Source: Hyphomicrobium_A sp963745205
GTDB taxonomy: Bacteria > Pseudomonadota > Alphaproteobacteria > Rhizobiales > Hyphomicrobiaceae
Assembly: GCA_963745205.1 (NCBI GenBank)
Contig: CAVUWX010000025.1
Span: forward strand, 1-64,000
DNA: 64,000 bases
Reading direction: 5' to 3'
This document shows positions 8,310 to 17,889 of the stretch, piece after piece. Within the stretch, counting starts at the first letter, position 1. Each line of letters starts with the position of its first letter. The translations under genes and the position numbers were made by a program. Below the pieces are notes generated by a model. It saw only the letters and a program-made list of their open reading frames with translations. It was not told the origin of the DNA and made no database searches.

Positions 8310-9120
8310 ACCATCGCCCGTCATCTTGCGGCCGACCTGAGGCTGAAGCAGCTGAAGTATCGGACCGACTTATCCGTCAGTTGGACTGCTCCGCGCTGGC
8401 AACTCGGTTTCGAGACCTGAGAATCCTGCAAACAGGGAGCGAGACCGGTCCTTACAGTTTCATCTCGACCGCCCAAACTGCCAGCCCACTTTTGGCCTTC
8501 GGAAGACTGGGGGGCAATCAGGCCCCTAAAAGCGGCGTCCAGAGACTTGGGCGTGGGCGCCACGGGACGCGCAACGGGTGTAGCGCGCGGAAACTACGGG
8601 CTTTCTTCTAGGGGTTCACTCTGGAGTCTGGAGACCGCCAAGAGCACGTGACTTGTTGGCTGTGCAGGCAGTCTTCGGCGAACCCGTCTCCGAGCGCATT
8701 TTCCCTGTTCGCCGGGAAGAAACAGGGAATTTCAGCAAAAATCGGGGTTTCGGGCGATTGACGTCGCGAAAACGCGCAGTGTTTCAATGCATTACTGACG
8801 AAATTCCCTAGGCGCAGGAACAGGGAATTTTTTCGGCTCAAGCAGGGAATATCAGGGAAAGATCAGGGATTTTAAGCGGCTCAATTCTCGCTTTTTAAGG
8901 CCTCGGACGCGGTATTGCGTTAGATCCAGACTTAGGGGGGAGGGTGTAGGTATTGGGAGCGCAACACCATGTTGCGATATCAATGCAACAAAATACGATT
9001 GGACGCCGGCATCCTGGGCGAATGACTAAGGGCAATCGGGCAAGCGCTCGCGAGCGTTGGAGCGCTCACTCTCCACGCCGGTCTGGCCCTCCTGTCCCTG
9101 CGGTCCAGTTGCAGCGTGGA
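8310..9120 (+). repeat. 0.8-kb dispersed repeat, copy A (partner 57315-58125)
   Basis: No gene survives in this 0.8 kb. It aligns over its whole length, in the same orientation, with 57315-58125, at roughly 75-85% by eye; the stretch from caagagcacgtgacttg to aaaaatcggggttt is nearly identical. Both copies contain several CAGGGAA(T) motifs (for example gaaacagggaatttc, acagggaatttttt, cagggaatatcagggaa) and end near caatgcaacaaaatacgattgg. Both copies have stop codons in all frames, so it is not a coding repeat. Confidence 0.8.
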
Positions 9121-9253
9121 CACGTTTACCTCATTGCGAGATGATGATCGCAAGATCACGGCCGCTGGATCGTTGCGGCCTTGTGCCGACTAGCCAAATG
9201 CCCAAATGCTGATGTACCGAGTGCTGCAACCAAAAAGCAGGTAGGGGAAACGC

Positions 9254-9829
9254 GTGAGAAGGATCAGTTTCGTTGTCGTGGCCACCGTCGCCCTGGGGGT
9301 TGGTTTCGGCGCTTCCGTCCAGGCCGAGGACAAACCCGGCCTCGCACCGTACATCACCGACGCCGATGGCTGCTTCACCCAGGAAGGTGCCAAGAACGAC
9401 AACGGCAAGTTGGTGCTCCCGGACGGCACGCCGACCTTCCACATCTGCAAGAAGGACGGAACGCTCGTCGCCGACTGGGGCACGTATAACGGCTACCGCC
9501 GCTATCATTCCGAGTGTCACGTCTGCCATGGCCCCAATGGCCTGGGCTCGTCCTACGCGCCGGCGCTCGCCGACTCGCTCAAGACGATGGACTACGGCAC
9601 CTTCCTCGGCATCGTCGCCAGCGGCAGCGTTCGCGACGAGGCAGGAACGAAGTTCGTGATGCCCACGTTCGGCGATAACAAGAACGTCATGTGCTACATC
9701 AATGACCTCTACCTGTATCTGAGGGCGAGGGCTTCCGGAGACCTTCCCGCCGGTCAGCTCGGCGGACACAATCACGAGGACAAACCAGAGGCCGCGAAAG
9801 CAGAAGAGAACGCTTGCCTTGGTGACTAG
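9254..9829 (+). CDS. c-type cytochrome, methanol-metabolism type
   Basis: 191 aa with a signal peptide (SFVVVATVALGVGFGASVQAED cleaved after A). One haem-binding CHVCH (in YHSECHVCHGPNGLGSSYAP) plus two extra cysteines, CFTQEG and HICKKDG upstream and MCYINDLY downstream, which match the four-cysteine cytochrome family associated with PQQ alcohol dehydrogenases. Candidate axial Met in FVMPTFGDNKN. Acts in the periplasm as electron carrier between a quinoprotein dehydrogenase and an oxidase. The C-terminal tail is charged (EDKPEAAKAEEN). No methanol dehydrogenase gene is next to it in this window. Confidence 0.85.
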   Translation: MRRISFVVVATVALGVGFGASVQAEDKPGLAPYITDADGCFTQEGAKNDNGKLVLPDGTPTFHICKKDGTLVADWGTYNGYRRYHSECHVCHGPNGLGSSYAPALADSLKTMDYGTFLGIVASGSVRDEAGTKFVMPTFGDNKNVMCYINDLYLYLRARASGDLPAGQLGGHNHEDKPEAAKAEENACLGD

Positions 9830-10220
9830 GCGTCTCGTTTCTGGCCTCAACGGCGCTCTCGTGCGCTCCCTAAAATGCACCGCTTTCGCTGACTCGACCC
9901 GCGCGAAGCCAGGAGACCTCTGGCTTCACATTAATCCCGTAATTGCGTATCCGGATGCTCAACACTCATGGCGAAAATGCAACAAAATACAATTGGTGCT
10001 CTGCAGGAATTCGCTAGCCTTAGACAGTGATGACAGCGGGCGTGTTTGTTGTCCTGTACAGTTGAGGCCTGCATTACTCCCGAATGCCGCGCTCAAGAGC
10101 CTTATCCATCAACCCGTCTGGCGCCGCTCGACCTGGGCGAGGTGGCTCGGCCAGATTAAGTCAAGCGATCGCGGGTGTTCGCGAGGATGGGAACCGCATA
10201 AACGAGGCGACAGCAGAATT
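9830..10220. other. intergenic, with a short third copy of the repeat end
   Basis: At about 9975-9997 the string aatgcaacaaaatacaattgg repeats the terminal motif of the 0.8 kb repeat (aatgcaacaaaatacgattgg). Nothing else recognisable. Confidence 0.4.
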
Positions 10221-12509
10221 CTACCGTGCCACGACGGCGTCGTAGATATCCTCTTCCTGCGCCGTATGGATGCGCACCAAGGCCTCAATTGCCTCGATCA
10301 CGCGCTGGGCGTCGCGAACGAGATAACGATCGATCTTCTCCGATGGCAGGTCCTCGACCACACGAGCAAGCAAGCGCGCGAGGTGCAGGATCTCGCGGTG
10401 CGCCCGGCTCATGGCCGAGAGACCGTGCCCATCCATGAGAATTTTCGCGAGCCGCGGATAGACGCTGCCCTCGTCGTTGCGTTCGTGCTCGACCACGTGC
10501 TCCTGAACGATGGTGTTCGCTTCCATGATCAGTGTGGTCGCGCTCTCAGGGCCGACATCGTCGAGCGCGTCGGCAATCAATCGCAGCCGGTCCAGGTTGC
10601 GGATGAGCGCAACGTGGTCGCGGTGTAACTCGCGCCCGGTTGTTGCCGGCATCCTCCGCCGAACATGACCATGGGGTGGGTTCAATGCGCGCAACGCATT
10701 CAGGATCACGGCTACGTCGATCACTTCCTGAACGATGGCCGCCGGGACCGGCGCCAGCCAGCCGACCATCGCCGCCAGCATCGCGAGGGCCGACATGCCC
10801 ATGCCCGCCACGATGCTCTCGACCGCGATACGGCGCGCACGTTGCGCGATCGCGATAGCATCGCCGACCCGATCGAGGCGGTCCGCGAGGATCACCACGT
10901 CCGCGGCCTCGGACGAGGCGCTGGCACCGCGCGCACCGAGCGCGATTCCCACGTCGGCCGATGCCAAAGCCGGGGCATCGTTGATGCCATCGCCGACCAT
11001 GATGGTCGGATTCAGCCGCTGTTCGGTGCGCACGGCGTCGACCTTGTCGGAGGGAACGCGATCAGCCAGCACGGCGTCGAGATCAAGCGCTGCGCCGATC
11101 GCCTGCGCGGCGGCGGCGCGGTCACCAGTCACCATGACGATGCGCGCGACGCCCGCCTCGCGCAGCATTCGTATGGCATGCGGCGTGTCCGAGCGCAGCT
11201 CGTCAGCAAGCAGCAACGCGCCGATCGGTCGCCCCTCGACAGCGACGAACACGATGAGCGCCGATCGCCACGAGGCGCGCCGTATCGCCCGCAAAGCCCA
11301 TTCGGTGGCGCGCTGGTGCGCAAAGATCATGTCGCGGGAACCCGCGCTCACGCGCTTTCCCTCGACGACGCCGTGCAACCCCGAGCCCATTGATTCGCGC
11401 ACATCCTCCGGCATCTTGATGGCCAGGCCGCGCTCGGCCGCCGCTTGCACGATGGCACCGGCGAGAACGTGGTGCGAGGCCTGCTCGAGCGAGGCGCCGA
11501 GCATCAGCACCTCATCGGCCTTCTCGCCCGGCGCAACCTCGATGGAGAGAAGTCGCGCACCGCCGACCGTCAGCGTTCCAGTCTTGTCGAACAGAACAGT
11601 GTGTGCGCGCGCCAACGCCTCGAGCGGGCCCCCGCCCTTGACCAGGATGCCGCGCCGGGCCGATTGGGCGACGCCGGCGATAAAGGCGACCGGCGCCGCC
11701 AGAATGAGCGGGCAAGGCGTCGCCGCGACGAGCACTGCGAGGCTGCGAATGAGATCGCCCGAGATCAGCCAGGCGACGAAGGCGACCGCGAGTGTGAAGG
11801 GCAGAAAGAGCAGCGCATAGCGGTCGGCGAGCCGCACGAACGGCGCCTTTGCTGTCTGCGCCGCGGTCACGAGGCGCACGATGCCCGCATAGGTGCTTTC
11901 GCCGGCCACCGACGAGGCAGCCATTTCGAAGGTTTCACCGGCGTTCAACGAGCCACTGAAGGTGCCAGTGCCTCTGGCCTTGACCACCGGCATTGCTTCG
12001 CCGGTCAGCGCCAACTCGTCGATCGTTGCCGCGTCCGATGTCACGATGCCGTCGACCGGAATGACTTCTCCGGCCCGCACCAGAAGGCGGTCGCCGACCG
12101 CGACTTCGCCGATCGGCACGTCCTCGATGCCGTCGTTGACGCGGCGATGCGCCACGCGCGGCGCGCGATCGACCAGCGAGCGCAGATCATGCTCGGCGCG
12201 GGCAACGGCGAGGTCCTCGAGCACGTTGCCGCCGGAATACATTAGCGCCACGACCGCGCCGGCTAGGGGCTGGCCAAGCGCGAGCGCGGCGCTCATGGAC
12301 ACAAGCGCGATTGCATCGACGCCGAGCCGTCCGGCCAGGAAGTCCCGCACGATCGAGACCGCCAGACCCGCTACCACCGGAGCGGTTGCCAGCGTCCAGC
12401 ACAGATGGGCGAGACTTGGTCGGCCCGCTAAGTGGGCGAGAATTCCAGCGGCCAATCCAGTAATCGCGATAGTGACAAGCGCCCACCGCAGGACTCGCTC
12501 AAGGGGCAT
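10221..12509 (-). CDS. P1B-type heavy-metal ATPase with C-terminal hemerythrin domain
   Basis: 762 aa. Transporter motifs in order: DELALTGEAMP (actuator), ATPCPLILAAP in the metal-site helix, FDKTGTLT (phosphorylated Asp) and VGDGINDAPALASADVGIAL. No N-terminal HMA or Cys-rich metal domain. The usual HP dipeptide is HH here (ASHHVLAGAI). Residues about 622-762 form a hemerythrin-like domain: ELHRDHVALI, QEHVVEHERNDEGSVYP, RAHREIL and RIHTAQEEDIYD provide the His/Glu/Asp ligands. TPCP plus hemerythrin is the architecture of P1B-5 ATPases such as rhizobial Nia (Ni/Fe export). A TTGATTTGCGTCAA box lies 64 bp upstream, so induction by an FNR/FixK regulator is likely. The diiron domain could sense oxygen or iron. 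Confidence 0.9.
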   Translation of the reverse strand: MPLERVLRWALVTIAITGLAAGILAHLAGRPSLAHLCWTLATAPVVAGLAVSIVRDFLAGRLGVDAIALVSMSAALALGQPLAGAVVALMYSGGNVLEDLAVARAEHDLRSLVDRAPRVAHRRVNDGIEDVPIGEVAVGDRLLVRAGEVIPVDGIVTSDAATIDELALTGEAMPVVKARGTGTFSGSLNAGETFEMAASSVAGESTYAGIVRLVTAAQTAKAPFVRLADRYALLFLPFTLAVAFVAWLISGDLIRSLAVLVAATPCPLILAAPVAFIAGVAQSARRGILVKGGGPLEALARAHTVLFDKTGTLTVGGARLLSIEVAPGEKADEVLMLGASLEQASHHVLAGAIVQAAAERGLAIKMPEDVRESMGSGLHGVVEGKRVSAGSRDMIFAHQRATEWALRAIRRASWRSALIVFVAVEGRPIGALLLADELRSDTPHAIRMLREAGVARIVMVTGDRAAAAQAIGAALDLDAVLADRVPSDKVDAVRTEQRLNPTIMVGDGINDAPALASADVGIALGARGASASSEAADVVILADRLDRVGDAIAIAQRARRIAVESIVAGMGMSALAMLAAMVGWLAPVPAAIVQEVIDVAVILNALRALNPPHGHVRRRMPATTGRELHRDHVALIRNLDRLRLIADALDDVGPESATTLIMEANTIVQEHVVEHERNDEGSVYPRLAKILMDGHGLSAMSRAHREILHLARLLARVVEDLPSEKIDRYLVRDAQRVIEAIEALVRIHTAQEEDIYDAVVAR

Positions 12510-12572
12510 CCGCGTGTTCCGTTTTCATAGGGGGCCGCCGACCAAGTACTAGCGCCTCGCAATTTTCTGCCG

Positions 12573-12586
12573 TTGATTTGCGTCAA
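12573..12586. promoter_or_regulatory. FNR/FixK-type box (TTGATTTGCGTCAA)
   Basis: Perfect TTGA-N6-TCAA, 64 bp upstream of the metal ATPase start and about 165 bp upstream of the cytochrome c gene on the other strand. Confidence 0.65.
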
Positions 12587-12749
12587 TCGAAATTTGTCTG
12601 TTCGCTGTCGAAGTCCTGGTAATTGGCATCGTAGTTTGCACTGGTCCTGTGGAATGCTCGTATGTTGTCGAGCTCAGGCGCGTCGAACCAAAGTCAGTCG
12701 CTAAATCGCGTGCAGCCCTAAGCTATGTGAAATCGAACGTGAGGACTCA

Positions 12750-13127
12750 ATGGTCAATTTCCGCCGACTTATGCCTGCATTCGCCGTCGCGATCGCGCTC
12801 TTCTCTCCCATCGGGCTTCAGGCACAGGAGCCGGAGTTCGACTTGAAGCCAAACGAGAAGGAATCCAAGGTGCCGGACATCGAGAATGGAGAGACGCTGG
12901 CGCGCAAGCTATGCGTTGGCTGCCACGTGCTCGATTCGGGCGCGGACAGCATTCCCCAGGCGGATGTGCCGAGCTTTCGGACGATCGCGGGGCGGCCCGA
13001 TCAGACGTTCGAAACACTGACCACCTGGCTATTGGCGCCGCATTCGCCCATGCCGGACCCGCACCTGTCGCGTGCGGAGATCCGCGATCTTGCCGGCTAC
13101 ATAATGTCCTTGCGCAAGGTGCGATGA
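12750..13127 (+). CDS. monoheme cytochrome c
   Basis: 125 aa with signal peptide (PAFAVAIALFSPIGLQAQ). Haem site CVGCH at about residue 55; likely axial Met in SPMPDPHLS. The C-terminus (RDLAGYIMSLRK) is shared with the cytochrome at 54278, with which it aligns throughout (SFRTIAGRPDQT versus DFREIAKRPDTT), so the two are paralogues. Periplasmic electron carrier. Divergent from the metal ATPase gene with an FNR/FixK-type box between them. Confidence 0.85.
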   Translation: MVNFRRLMPAFAVAIALFSPIGLQAQEPEFDLKPNEKESKVPDIENGETLARKLCVGCHVLDSGADSIPQADVPSFRTIAGRPDQTFETLTTWLLAPHSPMPDPHLSRAEIRDLAGYIMSLRKVR

Positions 13128-13328
13128 TGGTGACAATCGAGAAGTCGCCGTAAATAACTCCCTCGCCCGCCGACTTGAAGACACCAGTGCCGAGGCTTGC
13201 CGCGCGCCCGCACAGTCCGCCTCGCGCTGCTGTGATTTATCGGTCTGCCAAAGGCCGCTGACAGTCCCGGCATGTGAACGGCGATCTGAGCAAGAGGAAG
13301 AGTGCTAACAGTACCGTGTATTCTGTAC

Positions 13329-13715
13329 TCACTGCGCCTTCTTTCCGGTGGCGTCGAACTGCTTAAGGTATGCGATCAGATCCTGAACTTTCTGCTCGTC
13401 CTTGATGCCGGCGAAGATCATCTTCGTGCCCGGCACCTTGGCCTTCGGATCCTTGAGGTACACCGCCAAATTGGACTCATCCCATGTGATGCCCGAGTTC
13501 TTGTTGGCGTCCGAGTAGCTATATCCGGCTACCGAACCCGCTTTTCGGCCGACGACGCCGTTAAGCTCTGGGCCGATAGCGTTTTTTGCTCCCTCACCGA
13601 TCTGGTGGCATGCCTTGCAGGTGGCAAAAACCTTTTCGCCCTCAGCTCGGTCTTGAGCACTGGCAACGTTCACCAAAGAAACAATGGCTGCAACGAACAG
13701 AAGGACGTTTCGCAT
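13329..13715 (-). CDS. class I cytochrome c (cytochrome c2-like)
   Basis: Start at the ATG behind TAGGAGAACTGCA. 128 aa: signal peptide (NVLLFVAAIVSLVNVASAQ), haem motif CKACH, and typical c2 elements IGPELNGVVGRKAGSVAGY, ITWDESNLAVYLKDPKAKVPGTKM with axial Met, and the C-terminal helix DLIAYLKQFD. Soluble periplasmic carrier that usually links the bc1 complex to oxidases or photosynthetic centres. The bc1 genes lie 2.3 kb away on the other strand. Confidence 0.9.
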   Translation of the reverse strand: MRNVLLFVAAIVSLVNVASAQDRAEGEKVFATCKACHQIGEGAKNAIGPELNGVVGRKAGSVAGYSYSDANKNSGITWDESNLAVYLKDPKAKVPGTKMIFAGIKDEQKVQDLIAYLKQFDATGKKAQ

Positions 13716-14456
13716 TGCAGTTCTCCTAAATCCCCACGACTGCCTGACCCCGGTGCAGGTTTTCGACCGTGCGAAAGGATAAGACCGTGCTCGGCACAAG
13801 CCAATGTTTTTTGTGATTTGTCGGGTGGTAACGCCCTTATCCTATGCCAGCGGGCACCGACGGCGCGCTCGCCTAGCGGCGTACGCCGATCGAACGTCCA
13901 ACTGGCGAGCTGACCCTGAGGCTCGAAACAATGCCACCGACCGCCTTTGGACGCCCCAGCACATTACTGAAAAAAGCGACGTTGGGGCAGAATTTGGCGG
14001 GGATCACCGGTGCCCTTCGGCGTCACTTACCTTGAGTACGCTGTCGCACAAGCAAGCGGAGATCGTCGAGACGAGGCGGGGCAAGCCTGCGCGCGCGGGC
14101 CTCTAGTGCAGGTCGTGAGCGCGACGGCTTACCCGTCCGGTCTGGTAGGTGAGAAGTTAGCAAGCTGCCATAGTCCTCCTCCGTGAATGCCTCTACCCGC
14201 GAACTACCGCATGGGAATCAGAACGTGCAAACGCATCGGATTCCTGGTATACTTTTTTAGGTCGTCTTCAGCGTGATGGCGCACACTGGGCCATCGCCGC
14301 GGGTTTGCCCGGCGGCCTCTACTCGGCGCAATGATTGTGCCGCTGACGCGACATTCAAACCTCGAACTGCGCCATCACGTGACCGGAAACGCGAAGCGTT
14401 ACCCGCTATGAATTAACGGGAGCACGGTCATGTATGAAATAGTCAGGAGGTTGGGT
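13716..14456. other. 740-bp intergenic region
   Basis: No gene seen on either strand. It holds a small imperfect hairpin at about 14273-14296 (gatggc...gccatc). AT-rich promoter candidates lie shortly before 14457, ahead of the aldehyde dehydrogenase. Confidence 0.4.
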
Positions 14457-14535
14457 ATGAGTATGGGTATCGCAACAGCAGAAATTCGAACTCGATGACA
14501 GGGTTACAAGCTTTGTCACGGAACGGCGCAAGCTC

Positions 14536-15972
14536 TTGATCGGCGGGCAATGGGTCGATGCCGCCTCAGGCAAGACATTTCCCGTCTATAACCCTGCCAC
14601 CGGCGAGGTGATTGCGCATGCGGCCGAGGGCGACAAGCAAGACATCGATCGTGCCGTGCAATCGGCGCGCAAGGCCTTTGAAAGCGGAGCCTGGCCAAAG
14701 TTGACCCCGTCAGAACGAGGCCGGCTGGTCTGGAAGCTCGGTGATCTCATCCTGGAGCATCTGGAAGAGTTGGCGGAACTGGAGTCCTTGGACAATGGAA
14801 AGCCCATCGGTGTTACCCGCGCAGCCGACGTGCCGCTGGCGGCGGATCTCTTCCATTATATGGCCGGATGGGCGACTAAGATTGAGGGCAACACCATCCC
14901 GATTTCGGTGCCCTATGCCCCGGGGATGAAGTTCCACGCCTATACGGTGCGTGAGCCGGTCGGCGTTGTGGGCCAGATCATCCCATGGAACTTCCCCTTG
15001 TTGATGGCGGCATGGAAACTCGGGCCCGCGCTCGCCGCCGGCTGCACCGTGGTGTTGAAGCCGGCTGAGGAGACGCCGCTCTCCGCACTACGCCTTGGCG
15101 AGCTGATCCAGGAGGCGGGATTTCCCGACGGGGTGGTGAACGTCGTCACCGGTTTCGGCGAGACCGCCGGTGCAGCACTGGCGGCGCACCCAGGAATCGA
15201 CAAGGTAGCGTTCACCGGCTCAACCGAGGTCGGCAAGCTCATCTTAAAGGCCGCCGCCAATGACCTGAAGAAGGTCTCGCTCGAGCTCGGTGGCAAGTCG
15301 CCGAACATCGTCTTGCGGGATGCCGATCTCGACCTCGCCATATCAGGTACGGCAAATGCCATCTTCTTCAATCACGGCCAGTGCTGTTGCGCTGGGTCAC
15401 GGTTGTTCGTGCAGGAGAGCATCTTTGACAAGCTCGTTGGGGGCGTCGCCGATGAAGCCAAGAAGATCAAGGTCGGTCCGGGGCTCGATCCTAACACGCA
15501 AATGGGCCCGATGGTTTCCGAGATCCAATTCAACCGCGTGTGCGGTTATCTCGAGTCCGGCCTCTCTGAGGGCGCGAAGGCCGTCGCGGGCGGCAAGAAG
15601 CTCGGTGGCAAGGGCTATTTTGTTGAACCGACCGTGCTGGTGGACACCACGCCGGACATGAAGGTCATCCGGGAAGAAATCTTCGGTCCGGTAGTCGCAG
15701 TGATTCCGTTTAAGGAACTGGATGATGATCTGGTCAAGTCCGCCAACGATACCATCTACGGCTTGGCCGCCGGGGTTTGGACCAAGGATATTAGCAAGGC
15801 CCATACGCTGGCGGGAAAGCTGAAGGCGGGCACAGTCTGGATCAACTGCTACAACATCTTCGATGCGGCGTTGCCGTTCGGCGGCTACAAGCAATCCGGC
15901 TGGGGACGTGAGATGGGACATGACGCCCTTGATCTCTATACCCAGAAGAAGGCCGTCTGCGCGGCACTCTGA
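14536..15972 (+). CDS. NAD(P)-dependent aldehyde dehydrogenase
   Basis: About 478 aa from a TTG start; oxidises an aldehyde to the acid in the cytoplasm. Signatures: IIPWNFPLLMAAWKLGPALA, FTGSTEVGKLI, LELGGKSPNIV (catalytic Glu) and GQCCCAGSRLFV (catalytic Cys). The C-terminus ends QKKAVCAAL. The ALDH frame is open upstream to about 14460 without a start codon (KFELDDRVTSFVTERRKLL precedes the TTG and looks native). A strong AGGAGG-ATG at 14457 begins a different frame (MSMGIATAEIRTR then stop), so a one-base shift near 14490 probably separates the real start from the gene. It precedes the Rieske gene by 40 bp. Confidence 0.9.
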   Translation: MIGGQWVDAASGKTFPVYNPATGEVIAHAAEGDKQDIDRAVQSARKAFESGAWPKLTPSERGRLVWKLGDLILEHLEELAELESLDNGKPIGVTRAADVPLAADLFHYMAGWATKIEGNTIPISVPYAPGMKFHAYTVREPVGVVGQIIPWNFPLLMAAWKLGPALAAGCTVVLKPAEETPLSALRLGELIQEAGFPDGVVNVVTGFGETAGAALAAHPGIDKVAFTGSTEVGKLILKAAANDLKKVSLELGGKSPNIVLRDADLDLAISGTANAIFFNHGQCCCAGSRLFVQESIFDKLVGGVADEAKKIKVGPGLDPNTQMGPMVSEIQFNRVCGYLESGLSEGAKAVAGGKKLGGKGYFVEPTVLVDTTPDMKVIREEIFGPVVAVIPFKELDDDLVKSANDTIYGLAAGVWTKDISKAHTLAGKLKAGTVWINCYNIFDAALPFGGYKQSGWGREMGHDALDLYTQKKAVCAAL

Positions 15973-16011
15973 GCACGGAGGCACAAAATCCGGGTTAGAT
16001 CGGAGGCATTC

Positions 16012-16584
16012 CTGGCACCCCAGGCCGAAGAACCGAACCGCAGGGACTTCCTCGTCCTCGCGGCCAACGCCTTCGTTGCCGTCGGCGGCGCGGTGGCGCT
16101 GTGGCCGTTTCTCGATCAGATGAACCCGGACGCGGGCGCGCTGGCGCTCGCCTCGATCGAGGTCGACATCTCTCCCGTCAAGGTCGGCCAGGCGATCACG
16201 GTCCTGTGGCGCGGCAAGCCCGTCTTCATCCGCCACCGCACGCCCGACGAGATCGCCAGCGCCAAGGCCGTCGACGTCGCGGAGCTGCGCGACGACTCTG
16301 CCCGCAACGACGCCCTGCCGGATTCGGCCCCCGCAACGGATGAAAACCGCACCAAGAAGGGGCACGAGGACTGGATCATCATGGTCGGGATCTGCACGCA
16401 CCTCGGCTGCATCCCAAAGGGTCAGGCGCTGGGCGACAAGCGCGGCGACTACGGCGGCTGGCTGTGTCCGTGCCACGGCTCGCACTACGATACCGCGGGC
16501 CGCATCCGCAAAGGTCCCGCCCCGCGCAATCTCGAGGTGCCGATCTACACCTTCCTGACCGACACCAAGCTCAAGATCGGCTGA
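16012..16584 (+). CDS. petA: ubiquinol-cytochrome c reductase Rieske iron-sulfur subunit
   Basis: Cluster-binding boxes CTHLGC and CPCHGSHYD are present and intact. The N-terminus carries a Tat-type anchor (RRDFLVLAANAFVAVGGAVA). No ATG precedes the Tat motif; GGAGG at 16002-16006 sits 5 nt before CTG at 16012, giving 190 aa, the normal Rieske length, so CTG is the best start. A later ATG at 16093... would delete the Tat signal. First gene of the bc1 operon, followed 14 bp later by cytochrome b. Part of the inner-membrane complex that moves electrons from quinol to cytochrome c. Confidence 0.9.
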   Translation: MAPQAEEPNRRDFLVLAANAFVAVGGAVALWPFLDQMNPDAGALALASIEVDISPVKVGQAITVLWRGKPVFIRHRTPDEIASAKAVDVAELRDDSARNDALPDSAPATDENRTKKGHEDWIIMVGICTHLGCIPKGQALGDKRGDYGGWLCPCHGSHYDTAGRIRKGPAPRNLEVPIYTFLTDTKLKIG

Positions 16585-16598
16585 GGAGCGAAAGGGCC

Positions 16599-17875
16599 AT
16601 GGCTCTTCACGCATCGACCTACGAACCCAAGTCCCGCTTCGGCAAGTGGATGGACGAGCGCCTCCCCCTCGGGCGCCTAATGCACACGCAGTTCGTCGAC
16701 TTCCCCACTCCGCGCAACCTCAACTACTGGTGGACGTTCGGCAGCATCCTGACCTTCTTCCTGATGGCGCAGATCGTGACCGGCATCGTGCTCGCCATGC
16801 ACTACCAGCCGAGCGTGGCAGAAGCCTTCGACTCGGTGGAGGCCATCCGCCGCGACGTGAACTACGGCTGGCTCATCCGCAACATGCACGCCGTAGGCGG
16901 GCTCGATGTTCTTCCTCGCCGGCTACATCCACATCTTCCGCGGCCTCTACTACGGCTCCTACAAGTCGCCGCGCGAGGTTTTGTGGATCATCGGCGTGCT
17001 CATCTTTCTCACCATGATGGCGACCGCCTTCATGGGCTACTCGCTGCCCTGGGGACAGATGAGCTTCTGGGCCGTCACCGTCATCACCAACCTCTTCTCC
17101 TCGCTCGACTAGCATCTACAAGGGCCTCGGCACCACGATCGTCGAGTGGCTGTGGGGCGGCTACTCCGTCAGCGGCGTCACGCTCAACCGCTTCTACAGT
17201 CTGCATTACCTCTTGCCGTTCGTGATCGCCGGCCTCGTCGGCCTGCACCTGTGGGCCTTGCACGTCGTCGGCCAGAACAGCCCCGTCGGCCTCGACATCA
17301 AGGCGCCGTCGGATGCGGTGCCGATGCACCCCTATGCGACGTCGAAGGATGCGGTCGGTATGTTCGCCTTCCTCATCCTCTTTGCCTGGTTCGTGTTCTT
17401 CCTCCCCGACTACCTCGGGCATCCCGACAACTACATCCCGGCCGACCCGATGGTCACGCCCCCGCACATCGTGCCGGAGTGGTACTTCTTGCCCTACTAC
17501 GCGATTCTGCGCGCGATCCCTTCGAAGCTGTTGGGCGTCACCGTGTTGTTTGCCTCCGTCATGATTTTGCTGTTTGTCCCGTGGCTCGACACGAGCCGTG
17601 TGCGTTCTGCGAAGTTCCGGCCGATCTACAAGTGGTTCCTGTGGCTGTTCGTATTCACCTGCCTGGCGCTCGGCTATTTGGGCTCCAAGCCGCCGGACGA
17701 GATCTACGTGTTCTGGGCACGCATCTTCACGGCCTACTACTTCGCTTTTTTCTTGATCGTGATGCCGGTCGTGGGCCTCATCGAGACGCCAAGGAAGCTA
17801 CCGGGCTCGATCAGCGAGGCGGTTCTCGGCCGCGACGAGCCGGAGAGCGCTTCAGCTGCCGCGAAAATGGGCTAA
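16599..17875 (+). pseudogene. petB: cytochrome b of bc1 complex, two apparent frameshifts
   Basis: Three consecutive reading frames cover one normal cytochrome b. Frame 1 (MALHASTYEPKSRFGKWMDE to NMHAVGG), frame 2 from about 16904 (MFFLAGYIHIFRGLYYGSYK to VITNLFSSLD), frame 3 from about 17112 (SIYKGLGTTIVEWLWGGYSV to the end). Both junctions are repaired by deleting one base (near 16903 and at 17111, where gactagc becomes gacagc). Haem-ligand His residues and the PEWY quinol-site motif are intact. Conservation of everything else suggests either very recent inactivation or sequencing insertions. Confidence 0.85.
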
Positions 17876-17889
17876 AGGGGTTTCACCCA

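Noticed and set aside
10735..11820. 361-aa plus-strand frame opposite the metal ATPase
   Set aside because: Shadow of a GC-rich gene; Arg/Ser/Ala-rich with no motif, and the minus gene has all ATPase motifs.
15397..16614. 405-aa minus-strand frame opposite ALDH and Rieske genes
   Set aside because: Shadow frame; both plus-strand genes are firmly identified.
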